NCBI RefSeq assembly: GCF_006439355.1
Contig: NZ_VFTG01000026.1
Coordinates: forward strand, 1-64,000
Length of the DNA: 64,000 bases
Reading direction: 5' to 3'
Source of the DNA: Mesorhizobium sp. B4-1-3
GTDB taxonomy: Bacteria > Pseudomonadota > Alphaproteobacteria > Rhizobiales > Rhizobiaceae
Below, piece after piece: positions 9,625-18,087 of this stretch (positions within the stretch are counted from its first letter, which is position 1; the number at the start of each line of letters is the position of its first letter). The notes below the pieces were generated by a model. It did not search any database. It worked only from the letters and a program-made list of their open reading frames with translations, and was not told where the DNA came from. Made by a program: the position numbers and the translations under genes.

Positions 9625-11209
9625 TTGCCGCCTCGATATAAGGCGGGACCACCCACGGCTTATCGGTTTCAAATAGTTTCAGTGCAACCTCGGTCTTGTT
9701 TGTTTGCATGTAGGCGCGCAACTCCTCGTCAGTCTGAAAGCTCTTTCCGAGGATTGCGTTGAGTGTCGCCCGGCCGTTGGCTTTCAGCAGCTGGGGTTCC
9801 AGCGTCGGGTAATTCACGTCATCATCGTAGCGAATCTTAATCAGCTGTCTGTCCAGGTACCCGTCATACTTGGCCCTGAGCGCCGCTAGATCGCCGTCAT
9901 TGTCCGTGACGACATCCACCCTAAGGTCCATCAAGGAAGCGACTTCGAGGAAGCGCTTGAACGCAAGCGACCTAACGGATATCACGTCGACGCCGGCAGC
10001 GAGCGGCATCCTGCCGTGCTTCTTGTTGAACGCCGCCTGCACGATCAGCTCGTCCGAGGGGCCCTCGACGAGGATCGCACGCCCCGCCAGGATCAGCCTC
10101 AGCGTGTCGTGCCCGGGCAATTTCATGAAATAGTCCTCGGTCCCAGGAGCGAGTTCTTTCAAGGTCATGCTGCCCACCCGGCTGAACAGCAGCACGCTCT
10201 CGATGCCGAGCTTATTCAGGACGAAACTGCTATGCGTGGTGATCAGTAGCTGACGGTCACCACGTTTGCTGGAGATGTGCTCGATAAGAGCATTGAGATT
10301 GGAGTGCGAGAGGTGGTTCTCCGCCTCCTCGATCAGCACGAGGTGCGAGTCCGCTGAGGATTCGAGGGCGAGTTTTACCTTGACGCCATTCTGCTCGCCC
10401 TTACCCACCAGGGTCATCGGGATCTCGTCGAGCTGAGGCATCACACCCGCTTCCCAGCCGGTGCGTGACGAGGTGTCAAGGGAGATCGAGAGGGTCTTAT
10501 TTGACACAGTGCCCTTTTTCTTGGCGAGCTCGGCGTTGATCGCCGCGACCTTCGCGTCGTCGAGGAATCGGTCACGCATCAACCTATAGGAAAGCGCGAG
10601 GTCGACCTGGTCTTTCCGAGTAAGACTGTCCCTGACGATATCCACCACGTAGCGGTTGGCGGCCGCGTTGTTCCGGATCGTGCTAGCGTCGATGAGCGTC
10701 GGCTTGATCGGCACTGCGCGCGGGGTGATATCGCAGTCGGCAAACGTGCGAAGGCGAATGGCGTAATACTCGACTGGCACAGTACGCACGATCGCGGGGT
10801 CGGCAACGTAACCGGCATACTCCGTCTTATAATCCTCGTTGAACTCGATGATTAGTTTAACGCCCGGCACATTCTCCTTGAGCGAGTTGTTGGTGCCCTT
10901 GCATTCGGCAAGCTGGGGGATGTCGGCGAAGTAGAGCTCGATAAGGATGTATGGCGGCGGGGACACCCTCCCGGCCTTCATGCCATTGATATATTCCCGC
11001 ACAGTGTCTTGATTGAAAAGTTGCGGATGAAGCTCTGTGATGAGCGGCCTGCCGTTGAGCTGGCCGCTGAGCGTTAAGTGTATAGCTTCCAGAAGTGTCG
11101 ACTTCCCGCACTCATTGTCGCCAACGATGATGTTGAGCTTCTCATTGAGAATGGCAGTGCAGTCGCGCAGGCAGCGATAGTTTCTGACAACAGCTTTCGC
11201 AATATGCAC
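9617..11209 (-). CDS. OLD-family ATPase with TOPRIM nuclease domain (GajA-like)
   Basis: Predicted DNA-nicking nuclease gated by an ABC-type ATPase. The N-terminus reads as an ABC/SMC-type strand and then Walker A GDNECGKST at about 30-38. The signature and Walker B region is VLIEEAENHLS, with the H-loop LLITTHSS. The C-terminal TOPRIM domain shows ILVEGPSDELI near 380 and TDNDGD near 434, the acidic residues that bind metal. About 530 residues is close to GajA. I prefer the GTG at 11209 (GGGGGATGG upstream) over the TTG at 11224; the difference is five residues. It is coupled to the downstream helicase by an 8-base overlap, as in Gabija. The family is sure; calling it true Gabija is an inference. 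Confidence 0.82.
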   Translation of the reverse strand: MHIAKAVVRNYRCLRDCTAILNEKLNIIVGDNECGKSTLLEAIHLTLSGQLNGRPLITELHPQLFNQDTVREYINGMKAGRVSPPPYILIELYFADIPQLAECKGTNNSLKENVPGVKLIIEFNEDYKTEYAGYVADPAIVRTVPVEYYAIRLRTFADCDITPRAVPIKPTLIDASTIRNNAAANRYVVDIVRDSLTRKDQVDLALSYRLMRDRFLDDAKVAAINAELAKKKGTVSNKTLSISLDTSSRTGWEAGVMPQLDEIPMTLVGKGEQNGVKVKLALESSADSHLVLIEEAENHLSHSNLNALIEHISSKRGDRQLLITTHSSFVLNKLGIESVLLFSRVGSMTLKELAPGTEDYFMKLPGHDTLRLILAGRAILVEGPSDELIVQAAFNKKHGRMPLAAGVDVISVRSLAFKRFLEVASLMDLRVDVVTDNDGDLAALRAKYDGYLDRQLIKIRYDDDVNYPTLEPQLLKANGRATLNAILGKSFQTDEELRAYMQTNKTEVALKLFETDKPWVVPPYIEAAIA

Positions 11210-11503
11210 GAATCCATCCCCCAAACTGCAATGACGAGCCTAGGTGTTTCACAGCTCTTCGTCCATGCCGGGCAAATGGCCGCCGAGGGCGGTTGCTCGA
11301 CCACCTTGGCAAGGCTCCGCCAAAGTATGTGCCCGAGTCGGGGCGCAATGCCGACTGGCATAATCGGCGGCGGTTCCGGATAGTCCGGTTTTCAACATGG
11401 TCAGGCGATAGCTGCCGTTCTTCGGCCCCCGAGCTGAACCAGCCGTTGGTCGCCTCCACATCATTGTCGGCTGATGTTGTGGCGTCCAGGAGGAATAGGG
11501 AAT
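11210..11503. promoter_or_regulatory. Divergent promoter region between GajA-like and DUF3800 genes
   Basis: About 290 bases between two divergently transcribed defence genes, so both promoters must lie here. I could not pick out convincing -35/-10 pairs. A consensus AGGAGG at 11488-11493 stands 10 bases before the ATG at 11504. Confidence 0.4.
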
Positions 11504-12376
11504 ATGCCGACAAGCCATCGCGACGCGGCGATGGCCGCCGATCTTCTGGATCTGCACGCACAAGGCGTCTATGGCAGGCTCGCGGAACAAAGGAGAGTCA
11601 CGATGACGGCCGCTGGGGAGAAGCTCGATCCCGCCCATGTTCTTTCGGCGTTGCGCGCACCGGGGACGACATTGGCCTTTGTAGATGACACCGATTTTCA
11701 TGGCGATAGCGTAAGCAGTCTGGCGCCTGACTTCCGTGTCCTCGCCGCGGTCAAGCTGGATTCGGGTCGCTATTCCGAAATCGAGACCGCCCTCGATGAT
11801 CGGCTGCGCCGGCTCGGCCAGCTTGAGTTTCACGGGGCGGAGGTCTTCAACCCGCAAGTGGGGTCACGTTGGCGTGACGTCAGTATTTCCAACCGGATCG
11901 CGATGTTCGATCTCATGAGCGCGTTAGTCGACCGCTCTGGTGCCTCGATGTGCTACGGCTACATTTCCGCGGGCCAATATGAGCAAATGCGGCGGGACTG
12001 GCGCCAGCAGGGAAACGCCGACTTCTGCGTCAATCGCGATGCCGCCCTCAAGCGCGTGATGCTGCGATCGCTTCAGGAAGAATTGTACGCTGAAGGCCAT
12101 CCAGCCATGATCATGATCGATCAGGATCGGAGGAGGAGCGGTATCGAACGCGATGCAAGCGAGGATGCGCCCTGGCTGGTGGGCGGCGGCATCTTGACTG
12201 CTCCGTCCAACCAAGTGGCAGGGCTCCAACTCGCCGACGCCCTGTCATTTGGCATTGGCAGGCGTTTTCGTCGAGCGGAGCAGTTTGAGAATAACACCGC
12301 CACTGAGCTTGATCGTGCAGCGCTCGGGCCGATAGCCGCTCTGGATGGGCGCTCGCGTATGGTGTTGGGCCGCTGA
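11504..12376 (+). CDS. DUF3800 domain protein
   Basis: A 290-residue protein with the landmarks of DUF3800, a family with an RNase H-like fold that is frequent in defence islands: LAFVDDTDFHGD in place of the usual F-(I/V)-D-E-S/T-G, LEFHGAEVFN, MIMIDQDRRRSG and LQLADALSFGIGRR. The acidic residues suggest a nuclease, but I know of no demonstrated reaction for this subgroup. The ATG at 11504 has AGGAGG 10 bases upstream; a second ATG at 11603 with AAAGGAGAG upstream would start much closer to the domain. It lies divergent from the GajA-like gene and upstream of the Hsp70-McrB gene, without obvious coupling to either. Confidence 0.75.
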   Translation: MPTSHRDAAMAADLLDLHAQGVYGRLAEQRRVTMTAAGEKLDPAHVLSALRAPGTTLAFVDDTDFHGDSVSSLAPDFRVLAAVKLDSGRYSEIETALDDRLRRLGQLEFHGAEVFNPQVGSRWRDVSISNRIAMFDLMSALVDRSGASMCYGYISAGQYEQMRRDWRQQGNADFCVNRDAALKRVMLRSLQEELYAEGHPAMIMIDQDRRRSGIERDASEDAPWLVGGGILTAPSNQVAGLQLADALSFGIGRRFRRAEQFENNTATELDRAALGPIAALDGRSRMVLGR

Positions 12377-12743
12377 CAACCGCGCCGCAGCCGCCGCAGG
12401 CGCCCTTTGCGCCCGGTTTTGCACCAACTTCGGTTTCAACAATTCGCGGATCATCACTCAATCGCAAGCGAAGTTGCAATATGAGAGGCCGCGCTGTGTA
12501 GGCTGCTGCGACACGCTGCAAGCCTTGCCCTCCGATTGATCAGCGACGTCGTGCCGTGGCAGCGGGCCGAACTCGGTGTGGACTATGTCAAAAGCATAGC
12601 AATTTAGAGTTGCTCAGGCGAAGCGAAGATGCAATCAACATCTCGATGAGATCGGCATCACTTGACCGGCCCGATCTTGATTTGATTTTCACCCAACTTG
12701 TTAAGCGCCAGAGCTGTTCGACCACGAAAGTATAGCCAAAAAC
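12377..12743. other. Gene-free leader of the Hsp70-McrB operon
   Basis: About 365 bases with no supported gene. The part after about 12580 is more AT-rich than its surroundings and probably carries the promoter of the next operon. No clear Shine-Dalgarno precedes the ATG at 12744 (AGCCAAAAAC stands there). The in-frame codons upstream reach a stop at 12702, so the protein does not extend much further. Confidence 0.4.
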
Positions 12744-15700
12744 ATGCCCGAGCCTGCTTTCCAGTTCCTATTGCAACACGACGGTCGGCCCTTCTATCCC
12801 TCTCGGTGCTACATTATCGCCGACCCGACGGTGAAGGACCGCAATCAGTGGACCTTGCAACTGGAGCCTCCCCAGGATCCGGCCTGGGTCTACCAACTGG
12901 ACGACATAAAGGGCTGGATGCTGCACGACAGCAATGCGGTGCGCCAGATCATTTATGATCGAAAGGATCCCCGTACGCCCTACCGAAATTTGCACCGGGA
13001 CGAAGTCTTCCGGGAATATCTAAGAAAGCTTCTCGAAAAGCTGCCACCCGACTGTCAGAACCGTCGAAAATACGCCTTGATGCCGTCGATCGCCGACGAC
13101 AAGACGCGTACCCGGTACAGGGATGCAGTCGAGGCAGCCATTCCCGGAATAACGGTCATGCCAGAGCCGGAGATGGTCGCCGAATATTTCCGGCTGCTTC
13201 AGCGAAACCTGGAACTCGAAGCTGGGAAAAACAACGTACTTTTGGTGGTTGATGTCGGCGCTTCAACCGCCAACATGACTTTGATCCTCAGCCGACGCGA
13301 TCGCACGATCGTCGATCTCGATTCAACGGGCGCGCAGCGCGATCTGCGGCTTCGTGCGCTTCGTGGCGACAGCGTCAGTCATGCTGGCCGCTGGGTCGAT
13401 CTGCGTCTCGCCGAAGTCCTGGGAGTGCCCGTTTCCGATTTGGCTCTGCGTGAAATCGAAAAGGCAAAGGTACGATCAAGCCTGAGCGGGGCGGCGATCT
13501 CGTTCAAAGCGCCGTCAGCGGACGGGCAGCTTACCATCGATCGAGATACACTCGTGTCGGTCTCGGGCGAGCTGTGGAATGAATTGCGCCCCCTTTTTGA
13601 AAGACTTTGCGAGCGGCTCTACGACAACCAGAATTCGTCGGAAGCCGCGAAGCGCAAAAGCCAGGAGCGGCTCAAGGAGCTGGGCGTGAACGCTCCGACT
13701 GATGCCCATCGTCTGATTGATACGATCTTGTTGGCCGGAGGCACCAGCCTGCTTCCCGGTTTCGAAGATGCGATGATGGCGACCCTGTTTCCCGATGGCC
13801 ATCGGGCAAAGGTTCTTCGCGTTGGCGGCTCTTTTGCAATTGCGGCAGCAGCGGGCGGTCTGGCCCACATTCTTCACAATTACGACCCTCCGCGTTTGCG
13901 CGAACCGAACGCACCACCGAGCGACGTTTTTGCCGCTCCGCTTGAATCGACCCTTCCCTATCCCCTGCTCCTGGGGGTGAAACAATTTGCCGACCGCGAA
14001 CAACAGTTTGCGGTGCTTGATCCAAATGATCCGTTTGTAGACGACGGCGGAAGACGCCCAATCGACAGCTTACCCGCACTGGCAAAGGGCTCACAGCCCA
14101 AGATGCGGCTGGTCCCGGGACTGGCTGCTGGCGTGTCCGCTCGCCAAGGACGTCAATTTCGCGCCATGCGCGTACGTCAGTCCCCTGGCAAGATGGAGCT
14201 CGAATGGGATCCGTCTCGTGAGCGCGCAAAGATTCATTCTCAGCAGGTCGATGGAACTGATTACCTTTGGATCGATGCCTATAAACTGCGAAGGCGGCAG
14301 GAGCCTGCGCTTGACCCCTTTGATGGGCCGTTGGATCCAGGAGTACTGGCGGTCGATGCCGCCGACGACGTGATATTGGATTTGGGCATGTCCAAGATCG
14401 TCGCGGTCACCGCCAACCGTGGCTGGATCGCGGCCGAAGAGCTCGAGCGCGTCATGCGCGATGGACTCGATAGCGACACTCATCCATCCGCGGCGACTGC
14501 TGAACGGAAAGTCGCTTCGGAAGCAACCAGCCTGGATGTCCTTGAGCGCCCCGCTCCTCAACGAATCTCCGACGAAAGCGCCTCAGAAGCCTCATTGCCG
14601 ACAGGCATGTCATCTGACGACATGCCGGATGGCGGCGTTGTAGCGAAGAGCAACGACGGAACCGTTCGCGACAACCTTGAACCCGTTGAGGTACAGGCGC
14701 CCGCTACAGCGATTGGTTTGCCATCCCCAGCCGATATCAGGCATGAGAAGCACGATCGCTTCGACTGGGGTGAACGGGTTACGGATTCGGAGTTTTCTCA
14801 GGCGCTCGCGTCACTGAGAAAGACCGTCAAGGAAGCAGAGCCCCACCTGAATTTCGACGACATTGTCGTTGCTCTGCTTGCGCTCGCAGTGAGGCCAATT
14901 GTGCTCCTGGCGGGACCTCCTGGATGTGGAAAATCGACGCTCGTGCGCCTTATAGCGCGCGTGCTTGGCAAAAAAGGAGGCGAGACGTTTCATGAAGTCG
15001 CTGTGCAAGCGCACTGGGAAAACGACGCCGTCCTGTTTGACAGCGGGGGACTGCTGCATCCCTTGCTCGACAAGAACACCCTTTCGCATCTGATCCTCTT
15101 CGACGAATTCAACCTGACGCGGCCGGAGTATTATCTGTCTCGGCTTTTTCACGCCCTGGACGGTGGACACGGCGCTATCGCCAAGGAGCAGAAGATCGCT
15201 CCATGCCGCGTTTTTGGAACGTTGAATATCGACGACTCGTCGCGTCCACCCTCACCAAAGGTCCTGGACCGATGCTTCCTGTTGGAGCTTTCGCAAGTCT
15301 CATGGAATGCCGAGGCGCCAACAGGACTTTCGAATCTAGCCGCCATACCAGCACTACCGGGACTGCCCATGGTATCGATCGGCGGTGCAAGTACGGATGG
15401 ACGCGTCGACGACGTTCTGAACGCTCTACACGTCGCCGTTCATGAGCATGAGCTGCGGCATGATCTTTTGCCGTCCCGCCGTGTCCTTTCCGATATCAAG
15501 GCGCTGCTCAGTCTTCACCATAGCTTGGATCTTCAGGGCAAGGGCCTTTTGGAGCGAGATGATTTGGTGGACCGTCTGGTTGCAAGTCGAATCCTGGTCA
15601 AACTGTCGGGAGCGTTCGATCAGTTGCAACCTGCCTTGGACGCGCTGGAAAAGGCCGTCCAGGGCGCTGAGGAACTCCCCAGAACGCGGCGGCGATTGAA

Positions 15701-15749
15701 GCTGGCGCGTCAGCAAGCGCGCCTGGGATTTATCTCGCCTTGGCAGTAG
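12744..15749 (+). CDS. Hsp70-like ATPase fused to McrB-like AAA+ ATPase
   Basis: A 1001-residue two-engine protein. Residues about 30-385 follow the order of an Hsp70 nucleotide-binding domain: MPEPEMVAEY, VVDVGASTANMTLIL (near 168), AGRWVDLRLAE, EIEKAKVRSSLS and LAGGTSLLPGFEDAM (near 329). The usual first phosphate loop (D-x-G-T-T) at the extreme N-terminus is not seen. A poorly conserved middle of about 250 residues leads to an AAA+ module: Walker A LLAGPPGCGKSTL near 721, Walker B LILFDEFNLTRPE near 783, sensor GTLNIDDSSRPPSPKVLDRC, which resembles McrB. The next gene overlaps by 10 bases and is McrC/DUF2357-like. I infer a McrBC-type restriction system with an added Hsp70 sensor or loader. 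The fusion is not one I recognise as described. Confidence 0.78.
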   Translation: MPEPAFQFLLQHDGRPFYPSRCYIIADPTVKDRNQWTLQLEPPQDPAWVYQLDDIKGWMLHDSNAVRQIIYDRKDPRTPYRNLHRDEVFREYLRKLLEKLPPDCQNRRKYALMPSIADDKTRTRYRDAVEAAIPGITVMPEPEMVAEYFRLLQRNLELEAGKNNVLLVVDVGASTANMTLILSRRDRTIVDLDSTGAQRDLRLRALRGDSVSHAGRWVDLRLAEVLGVPVSDLALREIEKAKVRSSLSGAAISFKAPSADGQLTIDRDTLVSVSGELWNELRPLFERLCERLYDNQNSSEAAKRKSQERLKELGVNAPTDAHRLIDTILLAGGTSLLPGFEDAMMATLFPDGHRAKVLRVGGSFAIAAAAGGLAHILHNYDPPRLREPNAPPSDVFAAPLESTLPYPLLLGVKQFADREQQFAVLDPNDPFVDDGGRRPIDSLPALAKGSQPKMRLVPGLAAGVSARQGRQFRAMRVRQSPGKMELEWDPSRERAKIHSQQVDGTDYLWIDAYKLRRRQEPALDPFDGPLDPGVLAVDAADDVILDLGMSKIVAVTANRGWIAAEELERVMRDGLDSDTHPSAATAERKVASEATSLDVLERPAPQRISDESASEASLPTGMSSDDMPDGGVVAKSNDGTVRDNLEPVEVQAPATAIGLPSPADIRHEKHDRFDWGERVTDSEFSQALASLRKTVKEAEPHLNFDDIVVALLALAVRPIVLLAGPPGCGKSTLVRLIARVLGKKGGETFHEVAVQAHWENDAVLFDSGGLLHPLLDKNTLSHLILFDEFNLTRPEYYLSRLFHALDGGHGAIAKEQKIAPCRVFGTLNIDDSSRPPSPKVLDRCFLLELSQVSWNAEAPTGLSNLAAIPALPGLPMVSIGGASTDGRVDDVLNALHVAVHEHELRHDLLPSRRVLSDIKALLSLHHSLDLQGKGLLERDDLVDRLVASRILVKLSGAFDQLQPALDALEKAVQGAEELPRTRRRLKLARQQARLGFISPWQ

Positions 15750-17341
15750 ATCGCACCATCATCGAAAGCGTTCGCCTAGTCGGCGCGGACGGTGTTGGCG
15801 TTGAGTATCCATGGCAGCCGAACATCTGGTACCTCATCCGCGACGACCACCCCTATCTTGACATTTTGACCCGCGGCCGCCTCGCGATGGCCAGGGGCGA
15901 CACCAGGTTACAATCTCTGGACGAACCAGCCCAGGATGGCACCCAATGGCAGCGCTGGGATTTCGAAACCGAGTTGGCGAGGCAGCGCCGTTTGGGCGAA
16001 ATGAGCCTCCCGCTGAAAGTTCCCAAGGATTGCGCGTTACGCTGCTACGTTATTCCAACATCGCTTCTGAACTACCGTGACGTTGTCGCCATGGTCGAGG
16101 ACATCGAGGAGCAAGTTGGTTTCGCGGCGGCTTGGGACATGATCGCCGAACGTCCCGAGCGATCATGGAGCCGCCGCAGCAGCGGCAGCCGAATGGCGAT
16201 GCCGTCGGAACTTGTTCGATGTCTCGATGAGGAATTGCGTGCCGCGCTCTCGATACGCAGCAACCCGTTCAAGGAACTTGGACCTCATTCCAGACGCGGC
16301 GTTCCGCTGGCGGAGAATGCAATCGTCTCACATTGGGCAATGCGCAGATGGGGTCAATTGCGAGATTCAGCTGGCGGCGTGGCAATCGAACTCCGGTCGC
16401 TTCGGTCGAAAGGCGGTCGAAGCAACCCTGATGGAAGGCAAGTGAAGCTCGATGAGCAGATAAGACAGCTATCCTTGATCGAACAGCGATTGGAACGCCT
16501 GAAGAGCACTTTGGCCCGCCTCGGCAATGACTCTGAGATGGCGACTGTCGTATATCCTAGTCCGCTGTTCCAGCGTGACTATCGTCTTCGAACTCTTCTG
16601 CGCGCCTTCGCTCCGCCAGTTTCTGAAGCACTTTCCGATATTGAATCCTCAAGATCGCACTATCCGCCCGTTTTTCTCAATAGCCTATGGGAGCTATGGG
16701 GAGCCGTTTGGCTTGTGAAGGAGCTCCGACGGCTTGGCTTTTCAGGGTCGTGTTTAACGGATGGGCCCAATTTAGCCAGATCGTGCTCCTGGCGTCTGAA
16801 GCGAGATGACATCGTCATCGAACTGGACTTTGAACCCGAACCCGTATTTGTCGACTACGAGAAGCTTCCGCCCGCTCATGAACGCGATGTCCCTGCATTG
16901 GAATGGGCCGCGCGCAATCAGGAGCTCGACCCCGAGCGGCCCTATCTCGGATTGGAGATGCGCTGCTCTCCCGACTATCTGGTGAGGATCACGACGCCAA
17001 ATGGAAGGTTCCTGATGGTTGGCGACGCCAGCCTGGCAAGCCCAAGGCACCACGGCAAGAAGGTCGAGAAAGCGGACGCAAAGCCATTTACAGTCGAGCG
17101 GTACAGGAGGACCATGGGTTGGTCTATCGAAGATCAGGTCGTACGCTGCCACCCCATGGGAGGGTTTGTTATATTTCCCTCGCCTGCAAGCGCATGGGTT
17201 GATCTTCAGCGACTACCGGGAGCGGGCGATTGCACACTCCTTTGTCCGAGTCCATTGGGAGACCGGGAGGCAAGCCGTCGATTGGAAGGCTTGCTCTTCA
17301 TGGTGGCACCGGAGATTCGCACACCCATGTCCAGCGCTTGA
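15740..17341 (+). CDS. McrC/DUF2357-like protein with altered PD-(D/E)XK motif
   Basis: A 533-residue partner of the Hsp70-McrB fusion, starting with a TTG inside its 3' end. The N-terminal half has no motif I can name. The C-terminal part looks like the McrC/DUF2357 nuclease group: NSLWELWGAVWLVKELRRLGF near 315, CSPDYLVRIT near 411, then GRFLMVGDASLAS near 427, and a late ERYRRTMGW. In McrC-like enzymes the second motif is normally D-A-K; here it is D-A-S, with the nearest lysines in HHGKKVEK about ten residues on. It may have a migrated or lost catalytic lysine. The assignment rests on motif order and the McrB-like neighbour. Another frame stays open beyond 17341, but the natural end of this one looks complete. 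Confidence 0.6.
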   Translation: MAVDRTIIESVRLVGADGVGVEYPWQPNIWYLIRDDHPYLDILTRGRLAMARGDTRLQSLDEPAQDGTQWQRWDFETELARQRRLGEMSLPLKVPKDCALRCYVIPTSLLNYRDVVAMVEDIEEQVGFAAAWDMIAERPERSWSRRSSGSRMAMPSELVRCLDEELRAALSIRSNPFKELGPHSRRGVPLAENAIVSHWAMRRWGQLRDSAGGVAIELRSLRSKGGRSNPDGRQVKLDEQIRQLSLIEQRLERLKSTLARLGNDSEMATVVYPSPLFQRDYRLRTLLRAFAPPVSEALSDIESSRSHYPPVFLNSLWELWGAVWLVKELRRLGFSGSCLTDGPNLARSCSWRLKRDDIVIELDFEPEPVFVDYEKLPPAHERDVPALEWAARNQELDPERPYLGLEMRCSPDYLVRITTPNGRFLMVGDASLASPRHHGKKVEKADAKPFTVERYRRTMGWSIEDQVVRCHPMGGFVIFPSPASAWVDLQRLPGAGDCTLLCPSPLGDREASRRLEGLLFMVAPEIRTPMSSA

Positions 17342-17742
17342 TCGACGAGGCAAGGATCCTGAGATCTGGCCAGCCACAGCACGCTACGCGCGCTGGCTCC
17401 ACGAACAGTTTTGCAAGCGCCTCCCCGAGGAGGTGCGAGTGCACGATGGCATCGCCACCGCGGCGAACCCACAGCGTTGATAGCGGATTTCATTGCAGCT
17501 GTGAGACGCATATCCGCAGTGCGAGAACTGACCACGGGTCCAAAGAGTGAGATCGTTTGAAACTTATCTGACCGACATTTGAAGCAAATTGACGGATATC
17601 AGTTCGCTGCCTAGCCATGTCCGATTTTGGCGCACTAGGCCGAACCCGAAATGACTGAAATGGAGCGCAAAGCCGCCGCTCGCTCGCTACAGCGCTGTTG
17701 AATGGCGCGTTCGCGAGCGGCTCGGACGGTCTTAGCTACGAT
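17342..17742. other. Gene-free stretch after the McrC-like gene
   Basis: About 400 bases without a supported gene. A plus-strand frame ending near 17480 reads WPATARYARWLHEQFC..., which could be decayed coding sequence, but it has no start or family match I can defend. No T-tailed hairpin was found. Confidence 0.35.
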
Positions 17743-17997
17743 TCAGTTTGGTTCTGCTGCCAATCTTTTGATTGCTGCAGAAGGGTCAAATCCCAGGATT
17801 TTCGCCAGATCGATGAATTCGACTACGTCGACGCGGCGTTGGCCGCTTTCGAGGCGGGCTACAAACGACTGATATTCGCCTAGCCTCGCGGCGAGCTCGG
17901 TCTGAGTCAGCCCACTAGCCTCACGCCTTTCAATCAGCATGGCGATCAACGATTTGTGACGCTGCGTTCCGAGCGTTTTGACCACAGATTGCCTCAT
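17743..17997 (-). CDS. Small XRE-family HTH regulator
   Basis: An 84-residue DNA-binding protein made of little more than one Cro/C1-type helix-turn-helix: LIERREASGLTQTELAARLG followed by QSFVARLESGQRRVDVVEF. It stands divergent from the gene at 18088 and between the defence genes and tRNA-Arg. It could control the defence island, the neighbouring orphan gene or itself. An inverted repeat in the shared upstream region at 18024-18055 is a candidate operator. Confidence 0.85.
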   Translation of the reverse strand: MRQSVVKTLGTQRHKSLIAMLIERREASGLTQTELAARLGEYQSFVARLESGQRRVDVVEFIDLAKILGFDPSAAIKRLAAEPN

Positions 17998-18023
17998 CCG
18001 GTTCCAGATGAGGGCTTCAGTTA

Positions 18024-18055
18024 TATCTGATTTCCAGTTATCTTAAATTCAGATA
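18024..18055. promoter_or_regulatory. Candidate operator between XRE gene and orphan gene
   Basis: An inverted repeat with 7-base arms, TATCTGA at 18024-18030 and TCAGATA at 18049-18055, in the 90-base divergent intergenic region. The arms are 25 bases apart centre to centre, so a regulator dimer could contact both. The XRE protein encoded next to it is the obvious candidate, by position only. Confidence 0.35.
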
Positions 18056-18087
18056 CGACTTCGCGTGTCGAATTGGAGGAATTCAGG

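Noticed and set aside
17019..17480. A plus-strand frame overlapping the end of the McrC-like gene and running beyond it
   Set aside because: It has no plausible start outside the overlapping gene and no recognisable domain; a short stretch near 17360-17440 looks coding but is too weak to call.
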